Shown here: piece after piece, positions 1 to 9,414 of the stretch
Layout: every line of letters begins with the position of its first letter
How positions within the stretch are numbered: position 1 is the first letter of the stretch
Origin: Aquilaria yunnanensis
Lineage: Eukaryota > Streptophyta > Magnoliopsida > Malvales > Thymelaeaceae
Direction: 5' to 3'
DNA: 64,000 nucleotides
NCBI GenBank assembly: GCA_039654915.1
Contig: CM077593.1
Coordinates: forward strand, 56,922,501-56,986,500
The notes under the pieces: generated by a model
The model's database searches: none
Told to the model about the DNA's origin: nothing
Seen by the model: only the letters and a program-made list of their open reading frames with translations
Made by a program: the position numbers and the translations under genes

Positions 1-168
1 AGGGTGAACGCGGGTAAGTTTCTCGAATTCATGGTGTTAGAGAGAGGTATTGACGCCAATCCAGAAAAGGTCAAGGTCTTGCTGGGGCTCCAAACTCCTA
101 CAACGACTAAGGATGTACAAAGACTCAGAGGGAGAATCACATCCCTCAGCAGATTCATTCTCAGCTAG
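1..168 (+). pseudogene. Reverse transcriptase C-terminal fragment (Tat-A)
   Basis: Frame 1 reads 55 codons to a TAG. It contains the RT connection motifs of plant Ty3/gypsy pol: AGKFLEFMV, RGIDANPEKV and the TSLSRFI end. The same peptide occurs in Tat-B around 31560-31700 on the minus strand. The start lies outside the window. After SRFI the sequence jumps directly to the end of the RNase H domain, so about 0.8 kb present in Tat-B is missing. The junction at 157-158 is compatible with a 2-nt overlap between the two joined ends. The fragment cannot be functional. Confidence 0.8.
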
Positions 169-536
169 TGGTCCGACAGATGGGAGGGGACTATAGTGCG
201 AAGGACACAACATCGGCAAAGTATCATGAGCTTGTATCAAAGCTCATCCGAGAGTTCGACGCAGTGTACATGGAGAACGTACCTCACCGAGACAATGCTG
301 AAGCAGATACTCTAGCCAAGTCAAAAAAGTCCACCGAAGTACTAAGTCACCCGAGCATAGCAATAATGAGCATAGCAGCCTCTGAAAGTGGATGGAAAAC
401 TCCCATAAAAAAGTATCTCACAACCTCGGAGCTTCTCAAAGACCCTCGTGAAGTAGCAAAAGTGCAAAAACATTCGAGACGATATTTCCTAATTGGAGAA
501 GAGTTATACCGACAGGGGCATGCGAATCCCCTGTAA
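168..536 (+). pseudogene. RNase H tail and linker to integrase (Tat-A)
   Basis: An open stretch of 122 codons. It begins in the last part of the RNase H domain (AKYHELVSKL, then HRDNAEADTLAKSKK, the typical end of the plant gypsy RNase H, where the aspartate of the NAEAD motif is visible) and continues into the linker that precedes integrase. It aligns codon for codon with Tat-B minus-strand sequence around 30450-30760. The ATG is only the first in frame after the deletion junction and is not a real start. It ends at a TAA shortly before the integrase zinc-binding region, which lies in another frame. Confidence 0.75.
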
Positions 537-557
537 AGGTGTGTCAGTGAAGAGGAC

Positions 558-1627
558 ATGGAGACAGTCCTCAAAGAAGTCCACGAGGGGGCTTGTGGTT
601 CCCACATAGGAATTGATGCCCTGGTAGGAGTACTACTTCACCAGGGGTACTTCTGGCCTACCCAAATAAAGGACGTGAGACGGTTTGTTCGAAGATGTGA
701 CAATTGCCAAAGACATGCCAACATCCAGAGGTTGCCTTTAGAAATGATAACTTCAGCTAACTACCCTTGTCCCTTCGCAGTATGGGGTATTGATCTTATA
801 AATCCTCTCCCAACGGCACTCGGAGGAGTGAAATTTTGCGTAGTCGCAGTAGATTACTTCACCAAATGGATAGAAGCAGAGCCCCTGACAACCATTTCGG
901 TGAAGGACATACAGAAATTCATCTAGAAGAACATCGTGTATAGGTTCGGCATACCAAGGGTGATAGTCGCAGACAATGGTTCCCAGTTTGTTGACATGGG
1001 ATTCCAACAGTTCACTGTTGAGCTCGGGATAAGAATGCACTTCACTCTGGTAGCTCACCCACAAAGCAACGGATAGGTAGAGGTGTCTTATAGAACCATA
1101 AGGTATGGTTTGAAAAATAGATTGAGGGATGCAAAAGGAAAATGGCCAGGAGAACTTCCTAGCGTGCTATAGAGCTATCGGACGATGCCTCGAAGAGCCA
1201 CAGTGACACACCTTTCTCACTCATCTTTGGAATAGAGGCCATTATTCCAATTGAGGTAGTCCAACCATCGGTTAGGATACAAGTGTTTGACAAAGAAGGG
1301 AATGATCTCAAGTTGAGAATTATGCTTGACCTAATTGACGAACACAAAGAAGTGGCTGAGCTTAGAAGAAAAGCTTTTTAGCAAAGGGTAGCCATAGCTG
1401 CGAACTTGCATGTTAAGCGAAAAGGAATCAGGAAGGGAGACCTTGTTCTCCGAAAGGCTGAGTTTGAACCCTGAAGATCATCTCACGGAGTACTTCGGGC
1501 AAACTAGGAAGGGCCTTATTTTTTCCTTGACGAGATTCGGCCAAGAGTCTATAAGCTCGGTAATACCGAAGGCAGAGAATTGAAAAACACATGGCATTCA
1601 GATGCTCTGAAGAAATTCTACACTTAG
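558..1627 (+). pseudogene. Integrase (Tat-A), broken by stops
   Basis: Ty3/gypsy integrase that would splice element cDNA into chromosomes. The zinc-binding region is visible (two His in HEGACGSH, then CDNC about 40 residues later). In the catalytic core the first Asp is in GIDLINPL, the second in VADNGSQF, and the Glu in VEVSYRTI. Stops interrupt it after QKFI, between SNG and VEV, and at the Trp of VLWSY; further frameshifts follow after position 1190. The C-terminal part, including KGDLVLRKAEFE, runs to a TAG at 1625-1627, the same end as in Tat-B. Several stops are TAG where Tat-B has Trp or Gln codons, as expected from cytosine deamination. Not functional. Confidence 0.85.
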
Positions 1628-2060
1628 AAATTTTTTCAGGAAATTGTACAATTAGAAAAATTTCTAACTATAGAAAAGCTTTCTGGGAAAAATAGCCCCA
1701 CCTAAGAAATCTAGCTGAACAAGGTGCGAGTATTTACTTGTGAAAATCACACATTTTCTCCAAAGGCGCGTCAACTGAATGTGGCTAATAAAAATGAGGC
1801 AAAGCTTTGCCAGAACCGATGTTGTGCCGAACTGAATGTGGCACGAAAAGTATTTTCCCGGGAGTCCTAGACCGAAAGTGGTCAAACTAACTCTTGGAAC
1901 TGAAGATTACTTAAGGAGAAATATGGCTTGAGACTTAGCCAAAAATTTTTAGGAAAGAAAGAATTTTATTAAGGAGCCTTATTACAAGGAGGAGATTACA
2001 AGAAGAAGGTTACAAAAAAAAAGGAAAAGTAAAACCCTGGACACCTAAAGGACTACGCCA
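1628..2060. other. Gap between integrase end and antisense gene end
   Basis: No open frame that I can defend. Two converging transcription units end here: pol from the left and the antisense gene from the right. A minus-strand AATAAA (plus-strand TTTATT at 1965-1970) lies about 90 bp beyond the antisense stop codon, and the corresponding AATAAA is found at the same relative place in Tat-B (28947) and Tat-B' (24644). The adjacent sequence on the minus strand, TTTGGCTAAGTCTCAAG, is also conserved in Tat-B. Confidence 0.5.
1965..1970 (-). terminator. Poly(A) signal of antisense gene (Tat-A)
   Basis: AATAAA on the minus strand about 90 bp past the antisense stop codon. Equivalent hexamers lie 96 bp after the stop in Tat-B and after the coding tail in Tat-B'. 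Use as a poly(A) signal is inferred from position and conservation. Confidence 0.4.
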
Positions 2061-2735
2061 TCATGAGATGCTCCCCTCCCCGCCATCCTTTGTTGCGACC
2101 TTGGGCACCGAAGGAAGGGCGAATGGCAGGTTGAGGTGATCTATCTTGGACAAGGCCCAGCGAGGCCCCTTGAGGATGACCAAGGCCGCCAGGAAGGAGA
2201 GGTCGAGGTTGGGGTGCTTTGTCAAAACTTCATGTTGAGCCAGACAAAAGTCATCTTGGAAAGCAACCTTGGTTGCTTGGTCAGCCTTGTCTTTCTCGAT
2301 GGACAAGGCATCCAGCTTGTTCTCCAACTTGGCGACCTCCTTCTCAAGCTTCTTCACCTTCTTCTTCTTTGTCTCATTCTTCAACGCTTCGACCTCGTCC
2401 TGAAGATCAGCATTATCAGTGAGGGCCTTCGTCAGGAGAGCAGAGTCCTCATTTTTCTCCTTCTAGTAGGCCTTATTGGCCGAAGTTAGCTTGATAACCT
2501 TCGCACTAAGGTCGGACATCTTCTGGGAGAAATCCTTTAAGAGTTCCTCTTGACCCTTCAAGAACTCCTCCCGAAGCTTGGCAACCTCCTCCTTGGCTAT
2601 TTTGCTCAACTCGACGTTCTTAACGATCGAGTTGCTGCAAAATACCTTGGCCTTCTCTAGACGATCTTCGGCCCAAGATTGGACCAAAGACTGTTTCGCT
2701 GCCCAAGCTCTGAAATATCCACTGTACACGAAAAG

Positions 2736-2828
2736 CTACAAAAAAAGAAGGACATTTGGTGAAGTTTTACAAAAGAAAGCTAAACACTTCAAAAAATTTG
2801 GAAAAAAGATGAAGGGCCTAAAGAATAC
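2736..2828 (-). other. Intron 3 of antisense gene (Tat-A)
   Basis: 93 bp, donor GTATTC after CAG, acceptor TTTTTTGTAG. It separates HAIQ from LFVYSGYF in phase 0. The same junction is found in Tat-B (28091-28179), where exon sequence aligns on both sides and the intron is 4 bp shorter. Confidence 0.65.
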
Positions 2829-3139
2829 CTGGATAGCGTGTTGGGACATCCTCACAGCGAAGACCTCCTCGTTCGGGCATTCATCTGCCAAGGACTTGAA
2901 AATGGCTTAGGTGAGCACGCCCCTCGCCATTTGGGGAGCTATTTCCTAGCTATCTTCGGAGAACAAATTCATGTCCTCCGTGAAAGACTAGAAAGGCTCC
3001 CTCGGAACCTTATCCTTTGGGATATGGGAGTCCCGAAGGGCCCATTTCCGGGCGTGCTTCACCATCCATGCCGAGGGCGCCAGTTCTTCTGCAAAGTCAC
3101 ACCGTAGTTCCATCAGTACATTGTCCCTTAGCCATACGT

Positions 3140-3199
3140 GTAAAAGATGGAGAATGATAAAAATGTTCGAATTTATAAAGAAATGGCTAAGGGGCAAAC
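3140..3199 (-). other. Intron 2 of antisense gene (Tat-A), acceptor lost
   Basis: 60 bp, exactly as long as in Tat-B (27721-27780). Donor GTTTGC after CCAG. The acceptor AG seen in Tat-B (TTATAG) reads TTTTAC here, so this copy could not splice normally. Phase 1: a G before and a CGTATGG-containing codon after. Confidence 0.55.
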
Positions 3200-3533
3200 C
3201 TGGCGAGACCTCAATGATGCCGTCGTCCGAATCGTGGACTTGCTCCACTTCAGCAGGGATGTGTTTGCCCTTGCTTCGTCTTCGCTCCTCAAGCTCATTG
3301 GCAGAAGGGCCTCCTACCGAAACGCCCAGGATATCCACCAAAGTGATGGTACTCCTACCTCTTCAACATCTTCCGGAGGGGGGGAAAAGGGTCCTTCTTT
3401 GCTTTCTTGGACAAGGATGGTCCCCTTCCAGCTGCCTTCCTCCTATTCGAGATGGCCTTTTTCTTCTGTTCGCCATTCTCGGCCTGGCCAAGGAAGATAG
3501 ACTTGTAGAAGGTGCCTGATTGGTTGCCCATCT

Positions 3534-3603
3534 CTGAAAAAGAAAGAAAATACCAGTGTAAGTCCAAAAGGATAGTTATACCAAAATTTAAAAAGTAACT
3601 TAC
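3534..3603 (-). other. Intron 1 of antisense gene (Tat-A)
   Basis: 70 bp, donor GTAAGTT, acceptor TTTTTCAG, T-rich before the acceptor. It interrupts the codon after LVE in phase 1 and resumes at MGNQS. Tat-B has the same intron (68 bp) with identical donor and acceptor. Confidence 0.7.
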
Positions 3604-4465
3604 TCTCAACAAGGGTTTCATAAGTGAGCTCCCCCCAAAGGAGCATCACCAGCCATGACTTCCTCCCGTCGATGGCAGGCATTGGCATGCCGACATTGGT
3701 TTTGTGCTCCTTGAGCACCCCTAGCTCCCAAAGAACCTCTTCGGTCAGGAGGTTCCACCAGATGGGGAAGGGATACAAGGAGCGTGGTGGGACCTTGGCA
3801 TCCTAGTCGGCGACAGCTGGGGTACGGTTGTCAAAATCCTCAAACCTTACTGCTAACTCAGGAGTTAGCAACTTCTTGGGATCAACAACGTCTGTCTCCA
3901 GTATCCCCTAAGCCTACCTAGTCGGCACGTACAACCACGCCTCTGCCACCTTCAAGAAGAAGAACTTCCTTTGCCACCTTCGCCAGCTGTCTTTAGTGTT
4001 GAAGGTGAACATATATTTTTTGCTCCCAGATCCCTAAGGTAGCATGAAATAAAAGCCACCCTTCGGGACCGAATAGAGCTTGTAATACCGAATGAAGATA
4101 ATGAAGTGGGGCTTTACCTTGAAAACCTTACACATGCAGATAAAGGCATTGAAGTAGGAATAGGAATTGGGAGGAAGTTGATTTATGGCTATGCCATGGA
4201 ATTGGAAAAAGTCACAAATCATCTTCGGCGGGGGGAACCGAAGTCCAACCTTCAGTTAGGCTCAAAAAATGGTAACCTCATCCGATTGGTTCATGAAGCT
4301 GAAAAGGCCGGGACGGGGTAGCCTGATAACAGCATAAAAAGGAAGAAAAAACTTAGTTGTCCACTTCGTTAGCTTCTCCAAAGTGGTACAACACGGGTGA
4401 GACATGAGAGGAAGCCAACTCTCTGAAGTAGTTTGGACGGACATGATTGGGACTTGGGAAGACAT

Positions 4466-5219
4466 GTTCAGTTAAAAGTAACGGCTCCGGGAAAGAATGC
4501 GAAGGGACTTCGGGAAAAATAAAACAACTTTGGACTCTAGAAAAAAAGGAAATAAAAGAAACCGAGGAGCATTTGGAAGGGAAACCCACCAAAACATTTG
4601 CCGACGTCGAGGTTAGTAGTCACCGTCATAAAAATTTGCCAGAAGTCGCTCCGCAGCTGGCACCGCCGCAAAAGAGAATGAAGAGCTTGAGAACAGACGA
4701 GAGTAGGATAGAAGCAAAGGAAAATAAATGAGGGCCATGAGGGGAAAGAAGGTTTATATAGGCCGAAGGAGGTAGGCGAATCGTCGCAATAACTGCCCCT
4801 TGAAGGTGAATCATTGCCATAATTAGCTGCTGAAGGCAAAGAGACGCGGCTGCTATAACCGATGCCACCATCCCCCAATAGCTGCATGACACGTGTCATC
4901 TAGCACAGAAGACGAGGGCACGCCTCCTAACAACACAGATGCCTAGGCAGGCTCATTGGAAGAGCAGTGCCAAACTAATTATAAGACATGACGGTTCACT
5001 AACACGCGGCAGAAAATTTGAGAGGAGGAACACACACTTCAAGAAAAAGCCAAGGGCCTAGCTAAGAGACGAGGAGTAGCACCTACACCCTACCTCGTCT
5101 GGGAAGGCACACCTTTGGAGAACGAAGTGTCCCCTGCCCAAAATAACTGCCAGCCTTCATAAATGGGCGCCACGAAGTACTTTGAGAATCTACATGCCGA
5201 AGAAATCACTTCGGCTTTC
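4466..5219 (-). other. Upstream region of antisense gene (Tat-A)
   Basis: Non-coding interval between the antisense ATG and the polypurine tract. Read on the minus strand it contains the TATA box and, further upstream, sequence shared with Tat-B 25665-26110, including the tract around the plus-strand bases 5085-5220. From the element's point of view this is the 3' untranslated region. I see no other gene in it. Confidence 0.5.
4753..4760 (-). promoter_or_regulatory. TATA box of antisense gene (Tat-A)
   Basis: Minus-strand CTATATAAACC, about 290 bp upstream of the antisense ATG. Tat-B has the same motif at 26111 (about 270 bp upstream) and Tat-E has CTATATAAAG at 63435-63442 (about 235 bp). 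Retention in three diverged copies supports a promoter independent of the LTR. Promoter activity is inferred. Confidence 0.55.
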
Positions 5220-5231
5220 TGAGGGGGGGCA
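5220..5231 (+). other. Polypurine tract of Tat-A
   Basis: TGAGGGGGGGCA directly before the LTR start TGTGATGG. Tat-B has CCGAGGGGGGCA before TGCGATAGCC. This is the plus-strand DNA primer site used in reverse transcription, and it fixes the orientation of the element. Confidence 0.7.
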
Positions 5232-5797
5232 TGTGATGGCCAAGGGCTATTACCCTTCGAAAAGCCGAGCTCTGACAGAGCATCACCCTTGGTAAGGTGA
5301 GCATCATCCTCGAGAAATACGAGCGCCAACCTTGGTAGGACAGGGTCTAACTTTCTGACCCCCTAACCTCGGAGATCCACCATCTCATTCGGGGGGTGAT
5401 AGTATTAACTTCGGGAACACGATGTTCTACCGGCCTTGGTAAGATGGCCTGACCAGCTTTGCGAGAGGTAGACTCACCATCCTCGGAAAAGGAGAACATC
5501 CTCTGAAAGGAGTCCCCTGTGCCGAGTGTACTCTCAAATGACTGGAGCAACCTCGACAAGAAGCTCTCTCATACCGAAGAGGTCCATTTCACCGAAGGGG
5601 TCTCAAGGATACGACAAAAAATGGCTATGGAGCTTCTGACACACCGCCCTCATACATGTCCTGACATGTCACCTTCATTTACGTCCTGACACGCAAACCT
5701 CCCGTGGCCCTAACTCCTGACCAAGACGGCCTATGGCCGCCTAGAGGTCCCCATTTTTTAAGGTATAGATTGCGTCCAACCAAACACAAGTCATGAT
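5232..5797 (+). repeat. 3' LTR of Tat-A, truncated
   Basis: Begins TGTGATGGCCAAGGGCTATT after the polypurine tract and follows the Tat-B LTR through the U3 part, including the CGGCCTATGGCC segment and CATGATCT. It stops about 110 bp short of the full 680 bp, before the LTR TATA box. At about 5798 chromovirus integrase-linker sequence starts on the opposite strand. No TSD is recoverable. Confidence 0.75.
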
Positions 5798-5798
5798 C

Positions 5799-6632
5799 TT
5801 AGGTCATTCTTTTCCGGCACATATAACCTATTTTGGAAGTATAGCAATCCTTGCTTATAGGAGAATCCTTGAAATAGTTCTCCCTTTTTTGGGCAGACAC
5901 CAATCCAATGTTTTCATCACCAAGTTGTGCTTCCCTGATGAGTTCCTTCCATTCAGGGGTAATTATGAGCACATTAAGTTGCTTATGCTCCCAAGTTAGC
6001 CATTGACTTGCTAAGCAAGTAAGGCTAAAGGTCTCGGCCTTAGGTTCCCCTCCTCCTCCTTTAAGCATTCCAGTATAATTCCTGCTTAGGGCATCTGCCA
6101 CTACATTGGCTTTACCAGCAGTGTATTCAATTACATAGTCAAAATCCTTCAGGTACTCCAACTATCTTCTCTGTGTCATGTTTAAGTCCTTCTAGGTGAA
6201 AAGGTACTTGAGGCTTTTATGGTCTATATAGACCTTAAATTTATTACCCAATAGCTAGTGTCTGAATTGCTTAAGAGCAAAGATTACTGCTGCTAGTTCT
6301 AGGTCATGCACTGGATACTTCTTTTCATGTGGTCTTAATTGTCTTGATACAAAAGCAATAGCCTATTTGTTTTGCATTAGGAGACAACCTAATCCTACAT
6401 GAGATGCATCAGTGTACACCTTATAATCCTTTTCATGATTTGGTAAAACCAACACAGGAGCTGTTGCCATCATCCTTTTTAGCTCTTGGAAGCTTTCTTC
6501 ACATTTGCTTTCCCATACAAAATTACGGTTCTTTCTAGTTAACTGGGTCATGGGAGCTGCTATAATAGAAAATTTTGGTATAAATCTCCTACAATAGCCA
6601 GCTAACCCCAAGAAACTTCTGACTTCTCTCAC
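5799..6632 (-). pseudogene. RT end, RNase H and linker (Chromo-1)
   Basis: Reading leftwards, [12 protein letters not shown] and KCEESFQEL mark the RT thumb/connection. [18 protein letters not shown] begins RNase H with the first catalytic Asp in YTDAS. A TAG at 6363-6365 stops this frame. The RNase H tail follows further left with YTAGKANVVADALSRN, the ADALSR signature of chromovirus-type gypsy RNase H, then the linker toward integrase (DSPISKDCYTSKIGYMCRKRM). It ends abruptly at the 5797/5798 junction, before the zinc-binding region. At least one in-frame stop and several frame changes make it dead. Confidence 0.8.
6302..6396 (-). repeat. Inverted duplication, arm 1 (in-place RNase H copy)
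   Basis: 95 bp of the Chromo-1 RNase H coding sequence in its normal place. Its reverse complement is repeated at 6641-6735 with one difference, a TAG here against CAG in the other arm. The arms are separated by 244 bp. Confidence 0.85.
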
Positions 6633-6640
6633 ATTTTGAG

Positions 6641-6735
6641 AGGATTAGGTTGTCTCCTAATGCAAAACAAACAGGCTATTGCTTTTGTATCAAGACAATT
6701 AAGACCACATGAAAAGAAGTATCCAGTGCATGACC
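6641..6735 (+). repeat. Inverted duplication, arm 2 (displaced RNase H copy)
   Basis: 95 bp in opposite orientation to the element, encoding the same RNase H stretch ([20 protein letters not shown]) on the plus strand. It occupies the place where the RT segment between KLSKCKF and REVRSFLG is expected, so that segment has been replaced. The codon at 6672-6674 is CAG. Confidence 0.85.
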
Positions 6736-6757
6736 CAGGGAACCCAATTTCTTGAGT

Positions 6758-7786
6758 CTAGAATTTACATTTGCTTAATTTCCCATAAAGCTTATGTACT
6801 TGGAGCAAGCTAAGCACCATTTTTAGGTATTCTTCATGAGTTTCCTCATCTTTTGAGTATACCCGAATATCATCAATAAAGACCACCACAAAGTGATCTA
6901 GGTATGCTCTGAACACCCTGTACATTAGGTCCATAAAAAATACAGGTGCATTTGTGAGCCCAAATGGCATCACTGTATATTCAAAGTGTCCATACCTAAT
7001 CCTGAAAGCAGTCCTACGTATGTCTTCCTTCTTGACCCTTAGCTGGAAATAACCAGACCTTATATCTATTTTACAAAATATCTTTGCTCCTTTCAACTGG
7101 TCAAATAGATATTCAATTCTTGGGAGGGGGTACTTATTTTTAATGGTCAAGGCATTAAGTTTTCTGTAATCTATACAGAGCCTAAGGGTTCCATCATTCT
7201 TTTTCACAAATAATATAGGTGCTCCCCAAGGAGACACACTGGGTCTAATGAACCCCTTTTCAAGTAATTGATCCAATTGCTTTCTTAACTCTACCATTTC
7301 AGGTAATGCCATCCTATATGGAGCAGTAGACACTAGGGCTACTCCTAGTACCAATTTGATTTTGAACTCCACCTCTTTCTTAGGTGGCAGCTCAAGTAGG
7401 TCTGTAGGGAAAACCCCTGGGAAATCCTGAACTATAGGTATGTACCTAAGTTCACTAACAACTCCCTGTTCATTTAGTTCCAGGTATTCATATTCACTTT
7501 CTGGAGTTACTAGTTTTAATCCTTCCACTTGGTAGTCCAAGGCTAACTCTAGTGATTCGTCCAGTTCATACGGTTCGTAACCAAGCATCCACAATTGTCT
7601 AGCATGACAATTTATAACCACCTTATTTTCACTTAGCCAGTTCATGCCTAACATCACATCATAATCACAAGTGTCTAGCACTATTAAGTCTGCTCTCAGT
7701 TTCAGTTTGTCAATGTGAATCACACAATTCTCAACTATGTGATATGTAAATAAAACTTCATTGCTAGTAGTTTTAACCAAATACAT
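6758..7786 (-). CDS. Protease end and reverse transcriptase ORF remnant (Chromo-1)
   Basis: 342 uninterrupted codons of pol. The N-terminal part is the end of the aspartic protease ([10 protein letters not shown]). Then come the linker [14 protein letters not shown] and the [48 protein letters not shown], the substrate region [11 protein letters not shown] and MPFGLTNAP. The catalytic site is FIDD ([13 protein letters not shown]), with both metal-binding Asp present. It stops at KLSKCKF, where the inverted duplication begins, so the RT thumb is lost. The usual family length of fused pol is above 1000 residues. Open but not functional alone; lineage by similarity to plant chromovirus pol. Confidence 0.85.
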   Translation of the reverse strand: MYLVKTTSNEVLFTYHIVENCVIHIDKLKLRADLIVLDTCDYDVMLGMNWLSENKVVINCHARQLWMLGYEPYELDESLELALDYQVEGLKLVTPESEYEYLELNEQGVVSELRYIPIVQDFPGVFPTDLLELPPKKEVEFKIKLVLGVALVSTAPYRMALPEMVELRKQLDQLLEKGFIRPSVSPWGAPILFVKKNDGTLRLCIDYRKLNALTIKNKYPLPRIEYLFDQLKGAKIFCKIDIRSGYFQLRVKKEDIRRTAFRIRYGHFEYTVMPFGLTNAPVFFMDLMYRVFRAYLDHFVVVFIDDIRVYSKDEETHEEYLKMVLSLLQVHKLYGKLSKCKF

Positions 7787-7998
7787 GTTTGTTTACTTCT
7801 AAATTCATGGTCTTAAGCAAGCTAGCAGAAATTGTGCACAATGAAGCTCCCGTGTTAAACAGTGCAAACACTAACTACCCATTAAGGTAAATAGTACCTT
7901 TCAAGACACTCCTGCTAGTCCTCTATAGACTAGTTTCTTTCCCTACTGCCTCAACCTCAGGGGGTGCATTCGGCACCTCTGAACTTGAGGCAGCCTAG
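7787..7998 (-). pseudogene. Aspartic protease active-site region (Chromo-1)
   Basis: Continues the pol frame to the right. It reads KGTIYLNG, a stop, then LVFALFNTGASLCTISASLL. The retroviral-type aspartic protease needs DTG(A/S) here; this copy has NTGA, with AAC instead of GAC at 7854-7856, so the catalytic Asp is lost. It is broken off at 7998 by a copia solo LTR; gag resumes beyond that LTR at 9415. Confidence 0.7.
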
Positions 7999-9414
7999 TG
8001 TTAGTGTTGTGCCCAAAAAGCCAATCATGAGATGATTGTATTTTTGCAAATTGAGTCATGATATTTTATTGAGGCATTAATCCAGCAATTTTGTTTGTTG
8101 TTTTGTTTCTGCGTAACGTAATAAACATAATTGTAACCCTAGAATAATGATATTGTTAAACGTCCCTAGTATAGTATTATTGTGGAGCGGGTTGCAATAA
8201 TACATAATGACTAGCATATGTGGAGACTAATATGAGATATGTAGTCTACATATGGGTACAAGTTGGAGAACTTGTGTACTGGACCGACCCACCATGAGAA
8301 CACTTCATGGATCGTTATATGAGTGTCATAAGTGATTCTCATAGTGATCATGGTATATGTAGTCCTTCGACCTAAGATCATCAAGGTTCCCTACATGTGA
8401 GTCACATACTTTGATACTTTCCTTTGTTGCTCGTAACTGAGTGAACTTGAAGGAGGTCATTGGGTATGTCACATATCATGCGGAGGGATTTGTATGATCA
8501 AGATGGGATTTGTCCCTCCTATGTAACGGGAGTGATATCTTTGGGCCCCTTGATAGAGTGAGACTTAGAAAATGCATGGCCATGCTCCGATGAGTTGATA
8601 TATGATATCAATGTCATCAGTTTAAGTTAGTCTACTCGGTAATCAAGAAACCAAAGATTGGGCTATACGAGAGTGACACATTCCATGTCTCGTGCTTAGT
8701 CTTGATATCTTGGACAAAGGGACAATGGCATATATCGGTGATGATCATAAAGGTTTAGTCGATTCACCGACAATCTTGTCACTTGGGTAGCAATGATGTG
8801 TTGCTAGACACCGCTCATTGCTTATGATCATAAATGTGATTTATGATCATTGCCAACATGGCAAGAGCCTATTGGGTCGCACACATAGAGCTATTTGGAT
8901 CATTAGAGTGCATGGGCTAATTATTTGGGTTATGGTTTCACTTTAATTTCGTATTAATAATGGGCCAAGGAGTTGAGCCATTATTAAGCCCGAAATTAAA
9001 TCCTAATTGGATTAGGGTTTTGAAACCCATTAGGCCTGGAAGTTGAGTCTCACTATAAATACAACTTTTAAGTGAGAAATTCGTAGGTCTCCTTGCCCTA
9101 GCCTCCCAAAAGGACAGCCACACTCTTCTTTTGCAATTCCTTGGAGGACGCAAGCTAGCACTGCGAGCGCAAGAGAAATGCATCTGCCGGGACGTGGTGG
9201 AAATGTGGTGATCCCGAGAGGCTCGTGTGGATACCATAGAGAGCCTGAACACGTCAACTGTTCAGGTTTTGTGATTCGACTCTACAGTTGAGTGAGAGAT
9301 CTCAACCGAAAATTAGGTATGAAATTTTCGAACACCCGGTTTACCCCGTTTCACTTGGATCCTGGAGGGTTTCGGTTAAATTCCGCTGCACTGTTTGGCT
9401 CCCGAAACCCAACA
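7999..9414 (+). repeat. Ty1/copia solo LTR 1 (TSD CCTAG)
   Basis: 1416 bp from TGTTAGTGTTGTGCCC to CCCGAAACCCAACA. The 5-bp target duplication CCTAG is perfect on both sides (7994-7998, 9415-9419), and Chromo-1 coding sequence continues across, so this is a solo LTR left by LTR-LTR recombination. A TATA box (TATAAATA, 9054-9061) lies about 350 bp from the right end. A perfect hairpin with 12-bp stem and 3-nt loop lies at 8824-8850. Four further copies of the same LTR occur in the window. Small open frames inside it are not genes. Confidence 0.93.

Larger units (their letters stand above)
2061..4465 (-). pseudogene. Antisense extra gene of Tat-A (gypsy-type transposon protein), four exons
   Basis: A gene opposite to pol. 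Exons inferred on the minus strand: 4465-3604, 3533-3200, 3139-2829, 2735-2061. Exons 1, 3 and 4 have lengths (862, 311, 675) that fit intron phases 1, 1 and 0; exon 2 carries an indel. Exon 1 holds a region resembling the Pfam family 'putative gypsy type transposon' (PF04195, recalled, not searched), with FHGIAINQLPPNSYSYFNAF and YYKLYSVPKGGFYFMLP. Exon 3 has VWLRDN and WMVKHARKWALRDSHIP. Exon 4 is a long Lys/Glu/Leu-rich coiled coil ending in HPNLDLSFL. The ATG is the first in frame, about 290 bp below a TATA box. Inactivating changes include a TGA where Tat-B has Trp (after DEVTIF), other stops in exon 1, and loss of the intron 2 acceptor AG. Molecular function is unknown to me. Confidence 0.75.
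1..5797 (+). mobile_element. Ty3/gypsy Tat-like element A, 5'-truncated
   Basis: Right-hand part of a plus-strand LTR retrotransposon entering from outside the window. The order is RT tail, RNase H tail, integrase, a gene on the opposite strand (2061-4465), polypurine tract (5220-5231) and a 3' LTR starting at 5232. The RNase H and integrase peptides and the antisense gene match Tat-B (24977-36943) along their whole length, which fixes the order and family. The LTR breaks off at about 5797, where unrelated minus-strand chromovirus sequence begins. Many stops make pol inactive. The lineage call rests on pol similarity to plant Tat-type elements plus the antisense extra gene; it is an assignment from memory of the family. 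Confidence 0.85.

Noticed and set aside
9030..9257. Open frames of 62-104 codons that recur at 9030-9257, 34297-34518, 50126-50352 and 59780-59968 and look conserved
   Set aside because: They lie in the same part of each copy of the copia LTR. Their conservation is that of the repeat; some copies are broken, and no domain is visible.
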